A stretch of DNA of 64,000 nt from NCBI RefSeq assembly GCF_001866645.1, contig NZ_MLYP01000072.1, positions 1 through 64,000 on the forward strand, in the 5' to 3' direction. Below, piece after piece: positions 33,323 to 42,806 of this stretch. Made by a program: the position numbers and the translations under genes. The stretch's first letter is position 1. Every line of letters begins with the position of its first letter. The DNA comes from Streptomyces colonosanans. Lineage in GTDB: Bacteria > Actinomycetota > Actinomycetes > Streptomycetales > Streptomycetaceae. The notes beneath the pieces are model-generated. The model worked only from the letters and a program-made list of their open reading frames with translations, searched no databases and was not told the DNA's origin.

Positions 33323-34703
33323 GGATCATTCGCCTCCTGACGTGTTGGTCGTTCCGTTCCCGTACGCCCCCCGCATCAGCACAGCGAGCGGTCGTCGGCC
33401 GGTTCCGGAACGCTGTCCGCGCCGGACTCCAGCGGCCGGACGGGAACATCACTCCTCACGGGTATCTCCTCCAGCCCGCGCTCGGCGGAGGGCTGCTCGA
33501 CTACCCTGCCCCCTTTCCAGCGGTCCCTGCCGTACTTGGAGTAGATGCCGCGCAGCACCGCAGCCGCGGTCATGAGGCCGTCCTGGGTGGCCTTCGCCAC
33601 GACGCCGCACCGGGGCGGCAGGACCGACCCCTGTAGCAGCGCGTCTTTGGCGGGCCTGGCGAGTTCGTGTGTCACGGCCCGTGCCGAGCTGGGGTGCCCG
33701 TGCACCTACCCGTCGTCAACGAGCGGGTTCGCGCGTGGCTCGCGGTCCCCTTCGGTGTCGCTGGTCAGCGTGCACGACCATGCCGCCGACGAGACCGACG
33801 TACGCGTTCCAGCTCCTCGGTGCGGCTTCCGTCTCTGGGGGCGCGAATACGCCGGGAGGTAAGTGCAACTCCAGCTAATTGGCCGGATAACGATTGCCTG
33901 CCGCTCTTCCCGTACCGTGAATCCGTGATAAACTCTGCGTTATCGAGAGGTTCACGTCGCGATTCTATGGCGATCGCGCGGCAACGCTTTTCCATCTCTC
34001 CCCTTCGAGCCGTACTCGAACCACATCAAGGAATCTGCCCTGTAAAACGCGTACAGCGTGAACGGCACAGGAATGAGTACGACGGGAACCTGCTCGAGGA
34101 ATGTAATGGCAGAGCGTCACGCCGTCAGGATGCCAAGCCGCCGAAGCCGGTATCGCCGAAGGTCGGGACCTAGGGCGGTCGTACTGACGGAAACAGGCAC
34201 TACTCACTCGTGCGAGCCACGGTCAGGCTACTCAAGCACGTTCACTCGATCAACACCTGATTGAGTTGTGACCGGGTTCTCGCGGCGCCCCGCGAAGATA
34301 TCGAGCGTGGCTTCTTCCGTGATGCGTCCACAGATCGGCGCAGGCACACCAAAAACATCGGTTAAAGCGCAAGATAACGGCTGACCGAGCATGTTTCCCC
34401 GTCTCGCTGCCCAAGGCTTGTGAGTAGGCACACAGTAACGGTGGCGTGTTTGATTGTCACCCCCATGTCCTGCGACGCCCCCGAGGGCTGACGAAGAAGA
34501 TCCGGAGCCGTGCTGTCCCCCCAAGAACCGGTGTGTTGTGCACTTGGCCGACGCCGACGGGCGGGGGTCTGACCTCACGGAATCTCGTCGGTGAGGCGGG
34601 CTGTCCGGACACGGTGTGGATCGCTGCCGGACTCGGTGTGGATCATTGGGCGGCCGGCATGGCACGGAGATGGCCTGACGGGCGGTGAGTGGCCGGGACG
34701 CGC
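33323..34703. other. Long gene-poor interval upstream of the SARP gene
   Basis: About 1.4 kb with no gene I can support. A 109-codon minus-strand frame at 33376-33705 (containing VVAKATQDGLMTAAAVLRGI) has no recognisable family. The part around 33870-34440 is noticeably AT-richer than the window and may hold the SARP promoter or foreign sequence. No MbtH-like gene (NRPS partner) is present here or elsewhere in the window. Confidence 0.5.
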
Positions 34704-34732
34704 CGGGTGCCAGGAAGTGCTCCTGGCACCCG
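34704..34732 (-). terminator. Hairpin downstream of the FAAL remnant
   Basis: CGGGTGCCAGGA (34704-34715) pairs perfectly with TCCTGGCACCCG (34721-34732), loop AGTGC. It lies about 100 bp past the stop of the FAAL fragment and is probably its original terminator. Confidence 0.65.
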
Positions 34733-34835
34733 ACCGCCGCCGACCATCACCCTCGTTATACGACCGCGCCGAGCGCGATCATGTGGTGCTCAGGACGTGG
34801 CACCCGGGCTGCTCGGGTAACGTGCAGCCGGGACA

Positions 34836-35345
34836 TCACGCCTCCCGCTCGGTCACGGCGGCGGACGTGGTGACGGCGGTCAACTCGCCGTTCTCATAGC
34901 GCCGCTTGCACGCCCGGCGCTGCACCTTGCCGCTGGAGGTCTTCGGCAGTGCCCCGCGCCGCACGACGATCACTTCGTCCGGGGTGATTCGCTGCTCTTC
35001 CCCGACGGCGTCGTATACACGCTGACGTATGGACGTGGCCCCCACGGAGTTGAGGAGCCGGCCGTCGGACTCGACGACCACCACGAGCCGCTCGCGCTCA
35101 CCGTCGTCGCTGGAGAAGGCGGCTGCACAGTTCGGGTGCAGACCCGGCACGGCCCGTTCGGCGGACAGCTCGATGTCCTGGGGGTAGTAGTTGCGGCCCT
35201 TACGGATGATGACGTCCTTCAGGCGTCCGGTGACGTACAGCTCGCCGTCGTGCAGGAAACCGAGGTCACCGGTGCGCAGGTGAGTGCTGTCGTCGGCGTT
35301 CGCGCCCACGACACGCGCTTCATCCACGGTGGCAAAGCTCGGAGC
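34836..35345 (-). pseudogene. Fatty acyl-AMP ligase (FAAL) C-terminal remnant
   Basis: About 165 codons carrying only the C-terminal subdomain: HLRTGDLGFLHDGELYVTGR, LKDVIIRKGRNYYPQDIELS, and LPKTSSGKVQRRACK with the catalytic lysine. Family members are about 580 residues, so the entire N-terminal adenylation core is missing. The similarity stops near 35345 and the sequence beyond (frame reading RELGDAVQALRSPAGRIHDA) is unrelated. FAALs load fatty acids onto carrier proteins of lipopeptide or PKS/NRPS systems. This one is non-functional and marks the left end of a decayed biosynthetic region. Confidence 0.85.
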
Positions 35346-35610
35346 GCGCAGCCGAATTGACGCGTTACGGATTGCCCGAGATTCGCAGTGGATCTGAGCA
35401 TCGTGTATCCGGCCGGCCGGTGACCGCAGCGCCTGGACCGCATCGCCGAGTTCTCGGGCCTCTTGCTCGAGCTCGGGTCCCGCAGGCGGTCAGGGGATGC
35501 TGTGCTCATCGTGGACGACAGCCGGAGATCACTGGTACTTCACGGGCCACCAGGTCGTCATCGCCATTGGCGACTTGGTGGCGCCAAGCCGACGGCTTCG
35601 AGGCAGGTGT

Positions 35611-36486
35611 CTATCCTGCCGACACACCACGTGCGAGCTGCTGTTGGCGCCGCAACCCCGCCACGTCCACGGGCGCCGTCTGTACCACGTGCGTGATCAT
35701 GAAGTGCACGATCGGCTCCTCGCCGGTGAGGTGATGCCGGGTGGTTCCGGTGAGGTGCAGCGTTGCGCCGCTCCGGCCGTCGATGAACAGAATTCCCGCG
35801 CGAGGGTTGACAGCAAGATTCCCGAGCGTCGTGAACATCGAGTTTCCGGAGCGTTCCGCCCACACCAGTTGGGTCGGCGACACCACCTTGACGGACCCGG
35901 GCTCCCCACCCCGATGGCTGGCGTCTGCGGTCCCCGTGTCGGAAGTCGTCGCGATAAAGAACGTATCCGCATCCGTGATCCATTTTTGCTGGACCGGGCT
36001 GAGCATCTCACCCGAGACAGCCTGTTTCGCAGCGACCGCATGCTGCCCCGGTCCGCTCCAGTGGCGCAGTCGCCCAGGGCAGTTGGTGAAGACCTGGGCT
36101 GTGTCGACAGCGAGCCCTCGCTTGGTGGGTCGAGCGATGCCGTTGACCCTGAGCCTCAGCCCTGTGCGTCTGTCGGGAAAGAGCAGACCGGTCTCGAACG
36201 GCCTGTCGGCCAAAAGCCCTGAGGGTGAAGCGAGTTGCGTCCGGTCCAGGACCAAGGAGAGTGAATGAGGACCGGTGGTCCGGGCGAATCCGGGTGGGCC
36301 GGTCAAGGTCGAGGCCCAGATCCGGCCGCCGGAATCGGCCCATCCGATCACCACGAGACGCTGCATGCCGACAAAGGCGGCATGGACCTCGCTGAAGCCG
36401 TTCCGGATCACTCTGGACGATCGGTCGGCCTCCGCCGACCGACCCAGGATTTCCTGTACTTTCCGCTCACCTCGGTGATAACTCAT
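35611..36486 (-). CDS. Pyridoxamine-5'-phosphate-oxidase-like FMN/flavin-binding protein
   Basis: 291 aa. The C-terminal half has the split-barrel PPOX pattern: TFFIATTSDTGTADASHRGG, LVWAERSGNSMFTTLGNLAV, PRAGILFIDGRSGATLHLTG. The N-terminal half (VHAAFVGMQRLVVIGWADSG, then LRLRVNGIARPTKRGLAVDT) looks like a related, diverged barrel, so the protein may be a two-barrel form. It could be an FMN- or F420-dependent reductase or oxidase; the substrate is unknown. ATG 36486 is chosen; the frame extends to 36627 over the adjacent repeat. It looks intact. Confidence 0.75.
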   Translation of the reverse strand: MSYHRGERKVQEILGRSAEADRSSRVIRNGFSEVHAAFVGMQRLVVIGWADSGGRIWASTLTGPPGFARTTGPHSLSLVLDRTQLASPSGLLADRPFETGLLFPDRRTGLRLRVNGIARPTKRGLAVDTAQVFTNCPGRLRHWSGPGQHAVAAKQAVSGEMLSPVQQKWITDADTFFIATTSDTGTADASHRGGEPGSVKVVSPTQLVWAERSGNSMFTTLGNLAVNPRAGILFIDGRSGATLHLTGTTRHHLTGEEPIVHFMITHVVQTAPVDVAGLRRQQQLARGVSAG

Positions 36487-36546
36487 GTTGACCGCACCCC
36501 TCGAGCCATGACGACATGTTGCTCGCGTTCCTGAGTCCTCGGCGAC

Positions 36547-36712
36547 TAAGGGCTGTCCCGTAATCCCTGGCGGGCGCGCGACGACGGCTACGGCCCCTCG
36601 CCGCGTTGTCGGAACGCCCGAATACATCCAGTATTCGCGCGTCCCTCCGCCTTGCGATGCACCGCACCCGACGCCGCGCGGTGACTCACCAGGGATTACG
36701 GGACAGCCCTTA
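36547..36712. repeat. 166 bp MITE-like element with 24-bp perfect terminal inverted repeats
   Basis: TAAGGGCTGTCCCGTAATCC plus CTGG (36547-36570) is exactly repeated in inverse at 36689-36712. The interior (GAATACATCCAGTATTCGCG and neighbours) forms further hairpins and has no ORF. The perfect ends and the apparent TA at each boundary suggest a recently mobile, transposase-less element. To my recollection this sequence is common in Streptomyces, usually linked to DDE transposases. Confidence 0.85.
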
Positions 36713-36805
36713 GGGAAAGATAACAGACCATCATCGCACCAGGGCTGCCCGAAAGGACCCTGGTGGGTGCGGGCAATGCGGGTGAAGGCCTCCTGACCCG
36801 TTCCG

Positions 36806-37687
36806 TCAGCGGGCTGCGCTGATGAGCCACATGAGTCCCTGGGCTCCGGCCTGCGGAGTGAACAGGTCGGGGATCTCCCGTCCGCTGCGGCGGGCGAGCT
36901 CCGTGGGGTTGGTCAGGGCGAACGTCCAGCCGTGCGGGGTGAACCACCGGTCGGGAATCTCCAAGGTGGAGCGCCAGGCAGCACTCACCGTGTACAGGTC
37001 CTCGGTCAGTCGGGAGAAGCGCGCCGAGCGCTGCAGGGCTCTGTCGAAGTGGTCCATCACCAGTCGGCTGCCCGGTGCGGACATCGCCGTGATGTCCCTC
37101 AGTAACTGGTTGTTCTCAGTGTGACTCAGGTAGGGCAGCAACTCTTCGACCCCCCACGCCGTCGACCGCCAGGGATTGAAGCCCGCAGCCCGCAGCGCCC
37201 CGGGCCAGTCCCCTCTCAGGTCTGCACCCACCTCCGCACGTCTGCAGCGGGGCTCCTGGCCGATCATGGACAGGATGCCGTGCCTGAAGCGCAGGACGTC
37301 GGTCCGGTCCACTTCGTAGACCTCGGTGCCCGGTGCCCAGTCGAGGCGGAAGGACCTGGAGTCCAACCCCGAGCCAAGCAGCACCACTTGACGGCATCGC
37401 TGTGACGCGGCGCGCAGCTCCTCGTCGAAGAACCGGGTGCGCAGGGCGACGAAGTCCCGCATGAATGCCCGGCTTCTGGCGGAACACCCGTCCGGCAGTC
37501 CGGTCGGGCGTGGCAATTCGTCGATGACTTCGGTGAGCACCCGTGCGGTGCGGTCCTCGAAGAGCCGGTCCGGACGGCGGTTCTCCGCCTCCCGTTCCCT
37601 GGCTGTGCAGAGTGCTGTGAGCCCTACACCCGTCGGCAGGCTCGGCAGGGGGACCTTCCGACCATTCTGCGAGAGCGCTGTCTCCAC
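36806..37687 (-). CDS. SAM-dependent methyltransferase (PF04072/TIGR00027 type)
   Basis: About 293 aa. Family blocks: ALCTAREREAENRRPDRLFE, FVALRTRFFDEELRAA, QVVLLGSGLDSRSFRLDW (SAM loop), TEVYEVDRTDVLRFRHGI, and AWGVEELLPYLSHTENNQLL. These leucine-carboxyl-methyltransferase-like proteins O-methylate small molecules, often polyketides or carboxylates. The start is GTG 37687 (AAGGGA 8 nt upstream) or ATG 37750, which lacks a ribosome site. It appears intact and divergent from the broken plus-strand genes. It may have been a tailoring enzyme of the lost cluster (inference). Confidence 0.82.
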   Translation of the reverse strand: METALSQNGRKVPLPSLPTGVGLTALCTAREREAENRRPDRLFEDRTARVLTEVIDELPRPTGLPDGCSARSRAFMRDFVALRTRFFDEELRAASQRCRQVVLLGSGLDSRSFRLDWAPGTEVYEVDRTDVLRFRHGILSMIGQEPRCRRAEVGADLRGDWPGALRAAGFNPWRSTAWGVEELLPYLSHTENNQLLRDITAMSAPGSRLVMDHFDRALQRSARFSRLTEDLYTVSAAWRSTLEIPDRWFTPHGWTFALTNPTELARRSGREIPDLFTPQAGAQGLMWLISAAR

Positions 37688-37876
37688 AAGCGTGTCCCTT
37701 CGCGCGTCGCGGCGGATGGCGGAGGGCCACCACGCCCACGGTGGTGCCATGTGCCCTGCGATCGTCGACAGTTGTGCCGGAAGGTGCCACTCATCCTGTC
37801 CCTCGTGCCGGATGGCGACTTCAACTAGCCTGCTGCAGACGGAAATCCATCATCTGGATGATCTGGATTGCGCGCC

Positions 37877-38446
37877 TCGGCATGCTCTCCGCTCTGGAGA
37901 TGGCCGCCTGCCGCCTCATGGCCACGTCCGAGCATTCGGCGGTGCTGCTGACCTCGGGCGACAACTTCTCCACCCCACTCGTGGACCGCTGGCGGGCCTC
38001 GAAGCTCTTTCTGCTGGGCGACGCCGGAGCGGCGGCCGTGGTGTCCCGCCGGGGCGGCTTCGCCCGGGTGCTGTCCGTGGGTTCGGTGTCAACCCCTTCG
38101 ATGGAAGCACTGCACCGCGGCGGGGAGCCCATGTTCCCGCCCGGTCCCACCGTGGGTCGCACCCTCAACCTGGAGGAGCGCAGGGAGTTCTGGCGTCGTG
38201 AGTGGGCCCGAGGGGTCCCGCCGCCCATGGGCAACTTCGGCGACACGGTCGTCGCCGCCGCCCGCAAGTCGCTGGCGGAGGCCGGCCTGGACATGGCGGA
38301 CATCTCCCGGGTCTGTCACATCGGCTTCTCCCGACTGCCTTTGCAGGCGTCCTTCCTGGACCCGCTGGACATCGACGAGAAGCGGGGTATCTGGGAGTTC
38401 ACGCGGAGGACGGGCCACCTGGGCGCGGCCGACACGGTCGCCGGTC
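37877..38446 (+). pseudogene. Internal fragment of a ketosynthase III (FabH-like) gene
   Basis: About 190 codons: GMLSALEMAACRLMATSEHS, AVLLTSGDNFSTPLVDRWRA, LFLLGDAGAAAVVSRRGGFA, then FGDTVVAAARKSLAEAGLDM and TGHLGAADTVAG. The similarity begins exactly at the residue after the active-site Cys-Asn (expected CNGMLSALE, here ARLGMLSALE) and ends in the GHLGAAD motif, so both ends and the nucleophile are lost. In benzoxazole clusters a ketosynthase III-like enzyme (BomK) forms the amide between aromatic units. Downstream it is joined to an aryl-AMP ligase fragment in a different frame. Confidence 0.85.
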
Positions 38447-39809
38447 CTTCTCGCTGGTCTCGCACCGGGCGCAGGAGATCCGCCATCTGTGTCGGCTCTC
38501 GGAAGCCGTCGCCTACGTGGTGCCGGGCACCTACCAGGGCTTTGACCACACTCAATTGGCACTCGACATGGTGGGCGAGCACGAGACCCTGCGGAAGGTC
38601 TTCGTGCTTGACCCGGTGGCGCCGGTAGCAGCCGATGCCGCCACCAGGTGGCTCGTCCCGCTGGACGAGGTCGACGACGAGCCCGTGCCGCTGCCCCCGC
38701 CCGACCCGTCCGATGTCGCGTTGTTCCTGCTGTCCGGTGGCACGACGGCGCTGCCGAAACTGATCCCCAGGACCCACGACGACTACGCGTACCAGACCCG
38801 GGCCTCTGCTGAGCTGCTCGAACTGGGCCCCGACGACGTTTACTTGGCGGTACTCCCGGCAGAGTTCAACTTCACCTGGGGGTGCCCCGGCGTGGTGGGG
38901 ACGCTGCGTTCCGGCGGCACCGTGGTCCTCGTGGACGCGCCCATCGCCGACGAGTGCTTCGAGACCATCGCGCGCGAACGTGTCACGTTCACCTCATTGG
39001 TGCCGACACTGGTCCAGTTGTGGCTCGAGGCCGCCGAGTGGAGCACGGCCGACCTGTCCAGCCTGAAGCTCCTGCAGGTCGGCGGGGCCCGATTGCCCCG
39101 CTCCGTCGCGGAGCGCGTCAGCCCCGTCCTCGGGTGCCGGCTGCAACAGGTCTTCGGGATGGCGGAGGGTCTGCTCACCCTCACCCGTGCCACCGACACC
39201 GAGGAGACCGTCCTGACCACCCAGGGCAGGCCGCTCTCACCCGACGACGAGGTGGGGATCGTCGGCCCCGACGCAGCGGAGCTGCCGCCGGGCAGCACCG
39301 GAGAGCTGCTCACTTATGGCCCCTACACCCTGCAGGGCTACTACAGGGCGCCGGAACACAACGCGCGGGCCTTCACCGAGGACGGCTTCTACCGCACCGG
39401 CGACCTTGTGCGACTGACCGAGGACGGCGCTCTCGTCATCGAGGGCCGCATCAAGGACATGATCAACCGGGGCGGGGACAAAGTCTCCGCAGGTGAGGTG
39501 GAGGAACACCTCCTGGCCCATCCGTCGGTGGCCGAGGTCGCCGTTGTACCTGTGCCCGATCCGTTCCTGGGCGAGCGCGTCGGAGCCTTTGTGGTCCCGG
39601 ACGGTCCGCCTCCCGTTCTTGGGGAGTTGAAGGAGGCGCTGCACGGGGACGGGCTGGCTGACTACAAGCTCCCCGAGTGGCTGGCCATCGTCGACAAGCT
39701 CCCGCTGACCGGGCTCGGCAAGGTCGACAAGAAGGCTCTCGCGGCCGGCGCGGCAGCCCGGATCCAGGCGGCAGACGCCGCCGCCTCCGAATCGGCGGTC
39801 GGCCGATGA
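38447..39809 (+). pseudogene. 5'-truncated aryl-AMP ligase (DhbE/EntE-like)
   Basis: About 453 codons of an aryl-activating ANL ligase starting inside its N-domain: SHRAQEIRHLCRLSEAVAYV. P-loop LLSGGTTALPKLIPRTHDDY, RLQQVFGMAEGLLTLTR, YRTGDLVRLTEDGALVIEGR, KDMINRGGDKVSAGEVEEHL and LPLTGLGKVDKKAL with the catalytic Lys follow. About 110 N-terminal residues are missing and replaced by ketosynthase sequence in another frame. An internal start (for example ATG 38570) could still give a shortened protein lacking part of the N-domain. The pattern indicates 2,3-dihydroxybenzoate, salicylate or 3-hydroxypicolinate-type substrates. The stop overlaps the carrier gene (ATGA). Confidence 0.87.
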
Positions 39810-40177
39810 CGGCGTACGCCGCCCCGGGACCGGCCGAGGGCGCCGGTCCCGCCCACCCTCATCCCGCTGAAGTCGAAGAACTGGGGACACTGATGGACAC
39901 CACAGCGGACGGCAGGGGACAGAACCTCACGGAGATCTCCGCCGCACTGCGCGATGCCGTCGCGGCGATGATCGGTACCGAACCCGATGCCATCGCGCCG
40001 GACGCCAACCTGATTCACGTGGGGCTCGGCTCCCTGGAGATGATGCGACTGGTCAACCAGTGGCGCCGCAACGGCTTGCCGGTCTCGTTCCGCGAACTGG
40101 CCGCAGAGCCCACACTCGAGGCCTGGCAACGGCACTTCAACGCCGTCGCGGCCGGATCCGCGGAGGCCACGACATGA
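39806..40177 (+). CDS. Aryl carrier protein
   Basis: 123 aa. The 4'-phosphopantetheine attachment Ser lies in LIHVGLGSLEMMRLVNQWRR, followed by FRELAAEPTLEAWQRHF, the pattern of DhbB/EntB-type aryl carrier domains as a free-standing protein. ATG 39806 overlaps the ligase stop (ATGA); ATG 39893 would remove a Pro/Ala-rich 29-residue leader and is the alternative. It looks intact and would hold the aryl group made by the adjacent ligase. Its own stop overlaps the amidohydrolase ATG. Confidence 0.88.
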   Translation: MTAYAAPGPAEGAGPAHPHPAEVEELGTLMDTTADGRGQNLTEISAALRDAVAAMIGTEPDAIAPDANLIHVGLGSLEMMRLVNQWRRNGLPVSFRELAAEPTLEAWQRHFNAVAAGSAEATT

Positions 40178-41650
40178 GTGGATTCCCGCTGCTGGACGAC
40201 GAGGGGCTCCCCGCCCGCCCGGCCGCGCTTCTGATCCAGGGCGGACACCTGTGCACGGCGGATGCCGCAGCCCGAGTGCACCCCACGGGGTCCGTCCTCG
40301 TCATCGGCGATCGGATCGCCGCCGTAGGTTCGGTCGAGGAAGTGGCGCAGGCTGTCGCAGACCTCACTCCGGAGCAGCAGGCGGGGCTGCGGAGAATCGA
40401 CGCCGGGTCCATGCTCGTGATGCCGGGTTTCGTCAACAACCACTGGCACGACCTGTTCGCCGTGCGTCTTCCCTTCAAAGGCGCCCTGCGCTCCCCGCAG
40501 GACCGGGCCGACGAGCCCGGTTTCATGGCACTGGGGGGTGAAATCACCAAGGTATCCGCCGGGTTCGAGGGATTCCGCCGCTTGGTGGACGCCCTGCAGC
40601 CCGACGAGGCGCGCGCCGTCGCCCGGTATGCGACCTGGACGCAACTGCGCTCGGGCACCACCACGCTTGGCGACGTCGGATCGGTCAACCGCCCCGAGGC
40701 GCTGGCTGATGCGGCACTTGAGCTGGGCATCCGCTGTTCGGTGAGCGCCTGGGTGGCGGACACACAGTGCGGAACGGGCGTCGCCGCGCCCGCGCGGACC
40801 CGCGACGCCGACGCCGAACTGGCATGGATCCAGCAGGTGTTGGACCGCTGCGCGGCGGACCGGACCGCTCGGCTCCGTGCCTGGCCCACGGCCCCGTACC
40901 TCACCAACATGAGCCACGAGCTCGGGCGCGGCCTGGCCCGTCTCTCCGCCGAGTACGACGTCCCGTTCGCCACGCATGTCGGCGCTCTGCGCAACGAGGC
41001 GGAGGCGATACGTACGTACTTCGGTACCACCCCCATCCGCAGGCTGGACCGGCTGGGGCTCCTGAACCACCGGCTCGTTGCGGTGCACTGCGCGTTCGCC
41101 GATCCCGACGAGCGGCGGATGCTGGTCGAAGCCGAGGCTCACATCAGCCACTCCCCGGCGAAGTACGGCCCCACCGGTGAGTCCACCCTGACCGAGACCG
41201 GTCTCATCCCCGGACTCCGGCGCAGCGGCCTCGACGTCTCCCTGTCGACGGACGGCGGCGTGTTTCCCGTCATGGGCATGGCGGAGGAGATGCGGGCTGC
41301 CTGGCAGATGTACAACGAGCTTGCGGCGGACCACACCGCCTTGCTCGCCAGTGAGGCACTGGCCATGGCTACGCGGATCGCGGCGCGCGGTCTCGCATGG
41401 GATCGAGAGGTCGGCAGCCTGGAGGTGGGCAAGCAGGCCGACCTGGTGCTCGTCCCCATCGACGACTGGCGCTACCTGCTCAACCCGCGCCCACTGGAGG
41501 CCTACCTGACCCTGGGCGGCACGCAGGACGTGCACACCGTGTTGGTAGCGGGCCGGATCCTGTTGGAGAACGGCCGCACCACCCATGTCGACGAAGCCGC
41601 TCTGCAAGACGAGTACCTGCAGGCCCTGCGGTACGTCGCGACCAAGCCGG
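40174..41650 (+). CDS. Amidohydrolase, benzoxazole-cyclase-like (3' end lost)
   Basis: About 492 residues of amidohydrolase-superfamily sequence: GGHLCTADAAARVHPTG, MLVMPGFVNNHWHDLF (HxH), FATHVGALRNEAEAIRTYFG, VAVHCAFADPDERRML and LDVSLSTDGGVFPV (Asp). The metal set is complete. NatAM (nataxazole) and BomN (A33853) are proteins of this superfamily implicated in closing the benzoxazole ring, and the context here matches. Similarity ends near LQALRYVATKPAG. The frame then runs on to 41847 through DAHP-synthase DNA in the wrong frame, so the C-terminus is altered by deletion. It may still be active. ATG overlaps the carrier stop. Confidence 0.82.
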
Positions 41651-41651
41651 C

Positions 41652-42050
41652 CGGTTGCTGCTCACCTCCACACACTGGCCGTGGATCGGCGAGCGCACCC
41701 GGCATATCGACGGGGCGCACGCGCGCCTGCTCGCCCGCGTCGACAACCCCCTCTCCTGCAAGGTCGGACCGTCGGCCACACCCGACGACGTGGTACGCCT
41801 GTGCGGGCTGCTGGATCCCGACCGGACGCCCGGCAGGCTCACCCTGATCGCTCGGATGGGTGCCGACGCCGTGACCGAGCGACTGCCCGCACTGGTGTCC
41901 GCCGTGCGGGCCGCGGGCCATCCGGTCAGCTGGCTGTCCGACCCGATGCACGGCAACACCGTGATCGCACCGGGAGGGGTCAAGACGCGGCTCGTGGACA
42001 CGGTCGTGCGGGAGGTCGTCCGCTTCCAGGACGCCGTCGCGGCGGCGGGC
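41652..42050 (+). pseudogene. C-terminal fragment of class II (plant-type) DAHP synthase
   Basis: About 130 codons: LLLTSTHWPWIGERTRHIDG, NPLSCKVGPSATPDD, RLTLIARMGADAVTERLPAL, AGHPVSWLSDPMHGNTVIAP. This is the end of the AroA-II fold; the N-terminal two thirds are missing. Such cluster-borne enzymes boost shikimate flux for chorismate-derived antibiotics. It has no start codon of its own and is in a different frame from the amidohydrolase. At ~42045 it continues in frame into a dehydrogenase fragment. Confidence 0.88.
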
Positions 42051-42782
42051 GGTATCGGGAGCGCGGTGGCCGAGGCGCTCGCCGTGAGCGGTGCCTCGGT
42101 GGCACTGCTGGACCGCGACGCCGACCAGCTGGCAGTTGTGGCCAAGGAGCTGACGGAGGCCGGCCGTCGCGCCACGGCCTTCCCGGTCGACGTCACCTCC
42201 AGCGAGGAGGTAGACGCGGTGGTCGAGGAGGTCGAGGACCTGCTCGGCCCGGTCGACCGGCTCGTGAACGCCGCCGGAGTGCTGCGCACCGGCCGGATCG
42301 ACCGCTTCACGGACGAGGACTGGCAGACGACGTTCGCCGTCAACACGAGCGGGGTGTTCCACGTGTCGCGCGCCGTCGTGCGCCGGATGATGCCGCGCCG
42401 GCGCGGCGCCCTGGTCACGATCGCTTCCAACGCCGCGGGCACCGCGCGCATGGAGATGGCCGCGTACGCGGCGTCGAAGGCCGCGGTGTCCACGTTCACC
42501 AAGTGCCTCGGCCTGGAGAGCGCCGAGTACGGCATCCGCTGCAACGTGGTCGCTCCCGGCTCGACCAGTACCCCCATGCTGACCTCGCTGTGGAGTGAGG
42601 AGGCCGCGGCCCGCGCCTCGATCGAGGGTGTTCCGGAAGCCTTCCGGGTCGGCATCCCGCTGGGCAGGGTGGCTCGTCCTCGGGACGTCGCGAACGCCGT
42701 GCTCTTCCTGCTGTCCGACGAGGCCGCGCACATCACCATGCAGCATCTCACCGTCGACGGCGGCGCCGCGCTCGGCGCGTGA
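42045..42782 (+). pseudogene. 2,3-dihydro-2,3-dihydroxybenzoate-dehydrogenase-like SDR lacking its N-terminus
   Basis: About 245 codons of an EntA/DhbA-like short-chain dehydrogenase: GGIGSAVAEALAVSGASVAL, NAAGVLRTGRIDRFTDEDWQ, VTIASNAAGTARMEMAAYAA with YxxxK, PLGRVARPRDVANAVLFLLS. Only the first ~15 residues, including the start of the Rossmann TGxxxGIG loop, are missing. The DAHP-synthase tail is fused in frame at the shared GGI segment. DhbA-like dehydrogenases in 3-hydroxyanthranilate pathways aromatise dihydro-3-hydroxyanthranilate. Activity would require translation of the chimera. Confidence 0.85.
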
Positions 42783-42806
42783 CCCTGCCCTGGAAAGGAG
42801 GGGGTT

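Noticed and set aside
33376..33705. A 109-codon minus-strand frame upstream of the SARP gene
   Set aside because: It has a GTG start but no good ribosome site and no family resemblance, so it was described only as part of the gene-poor interval.
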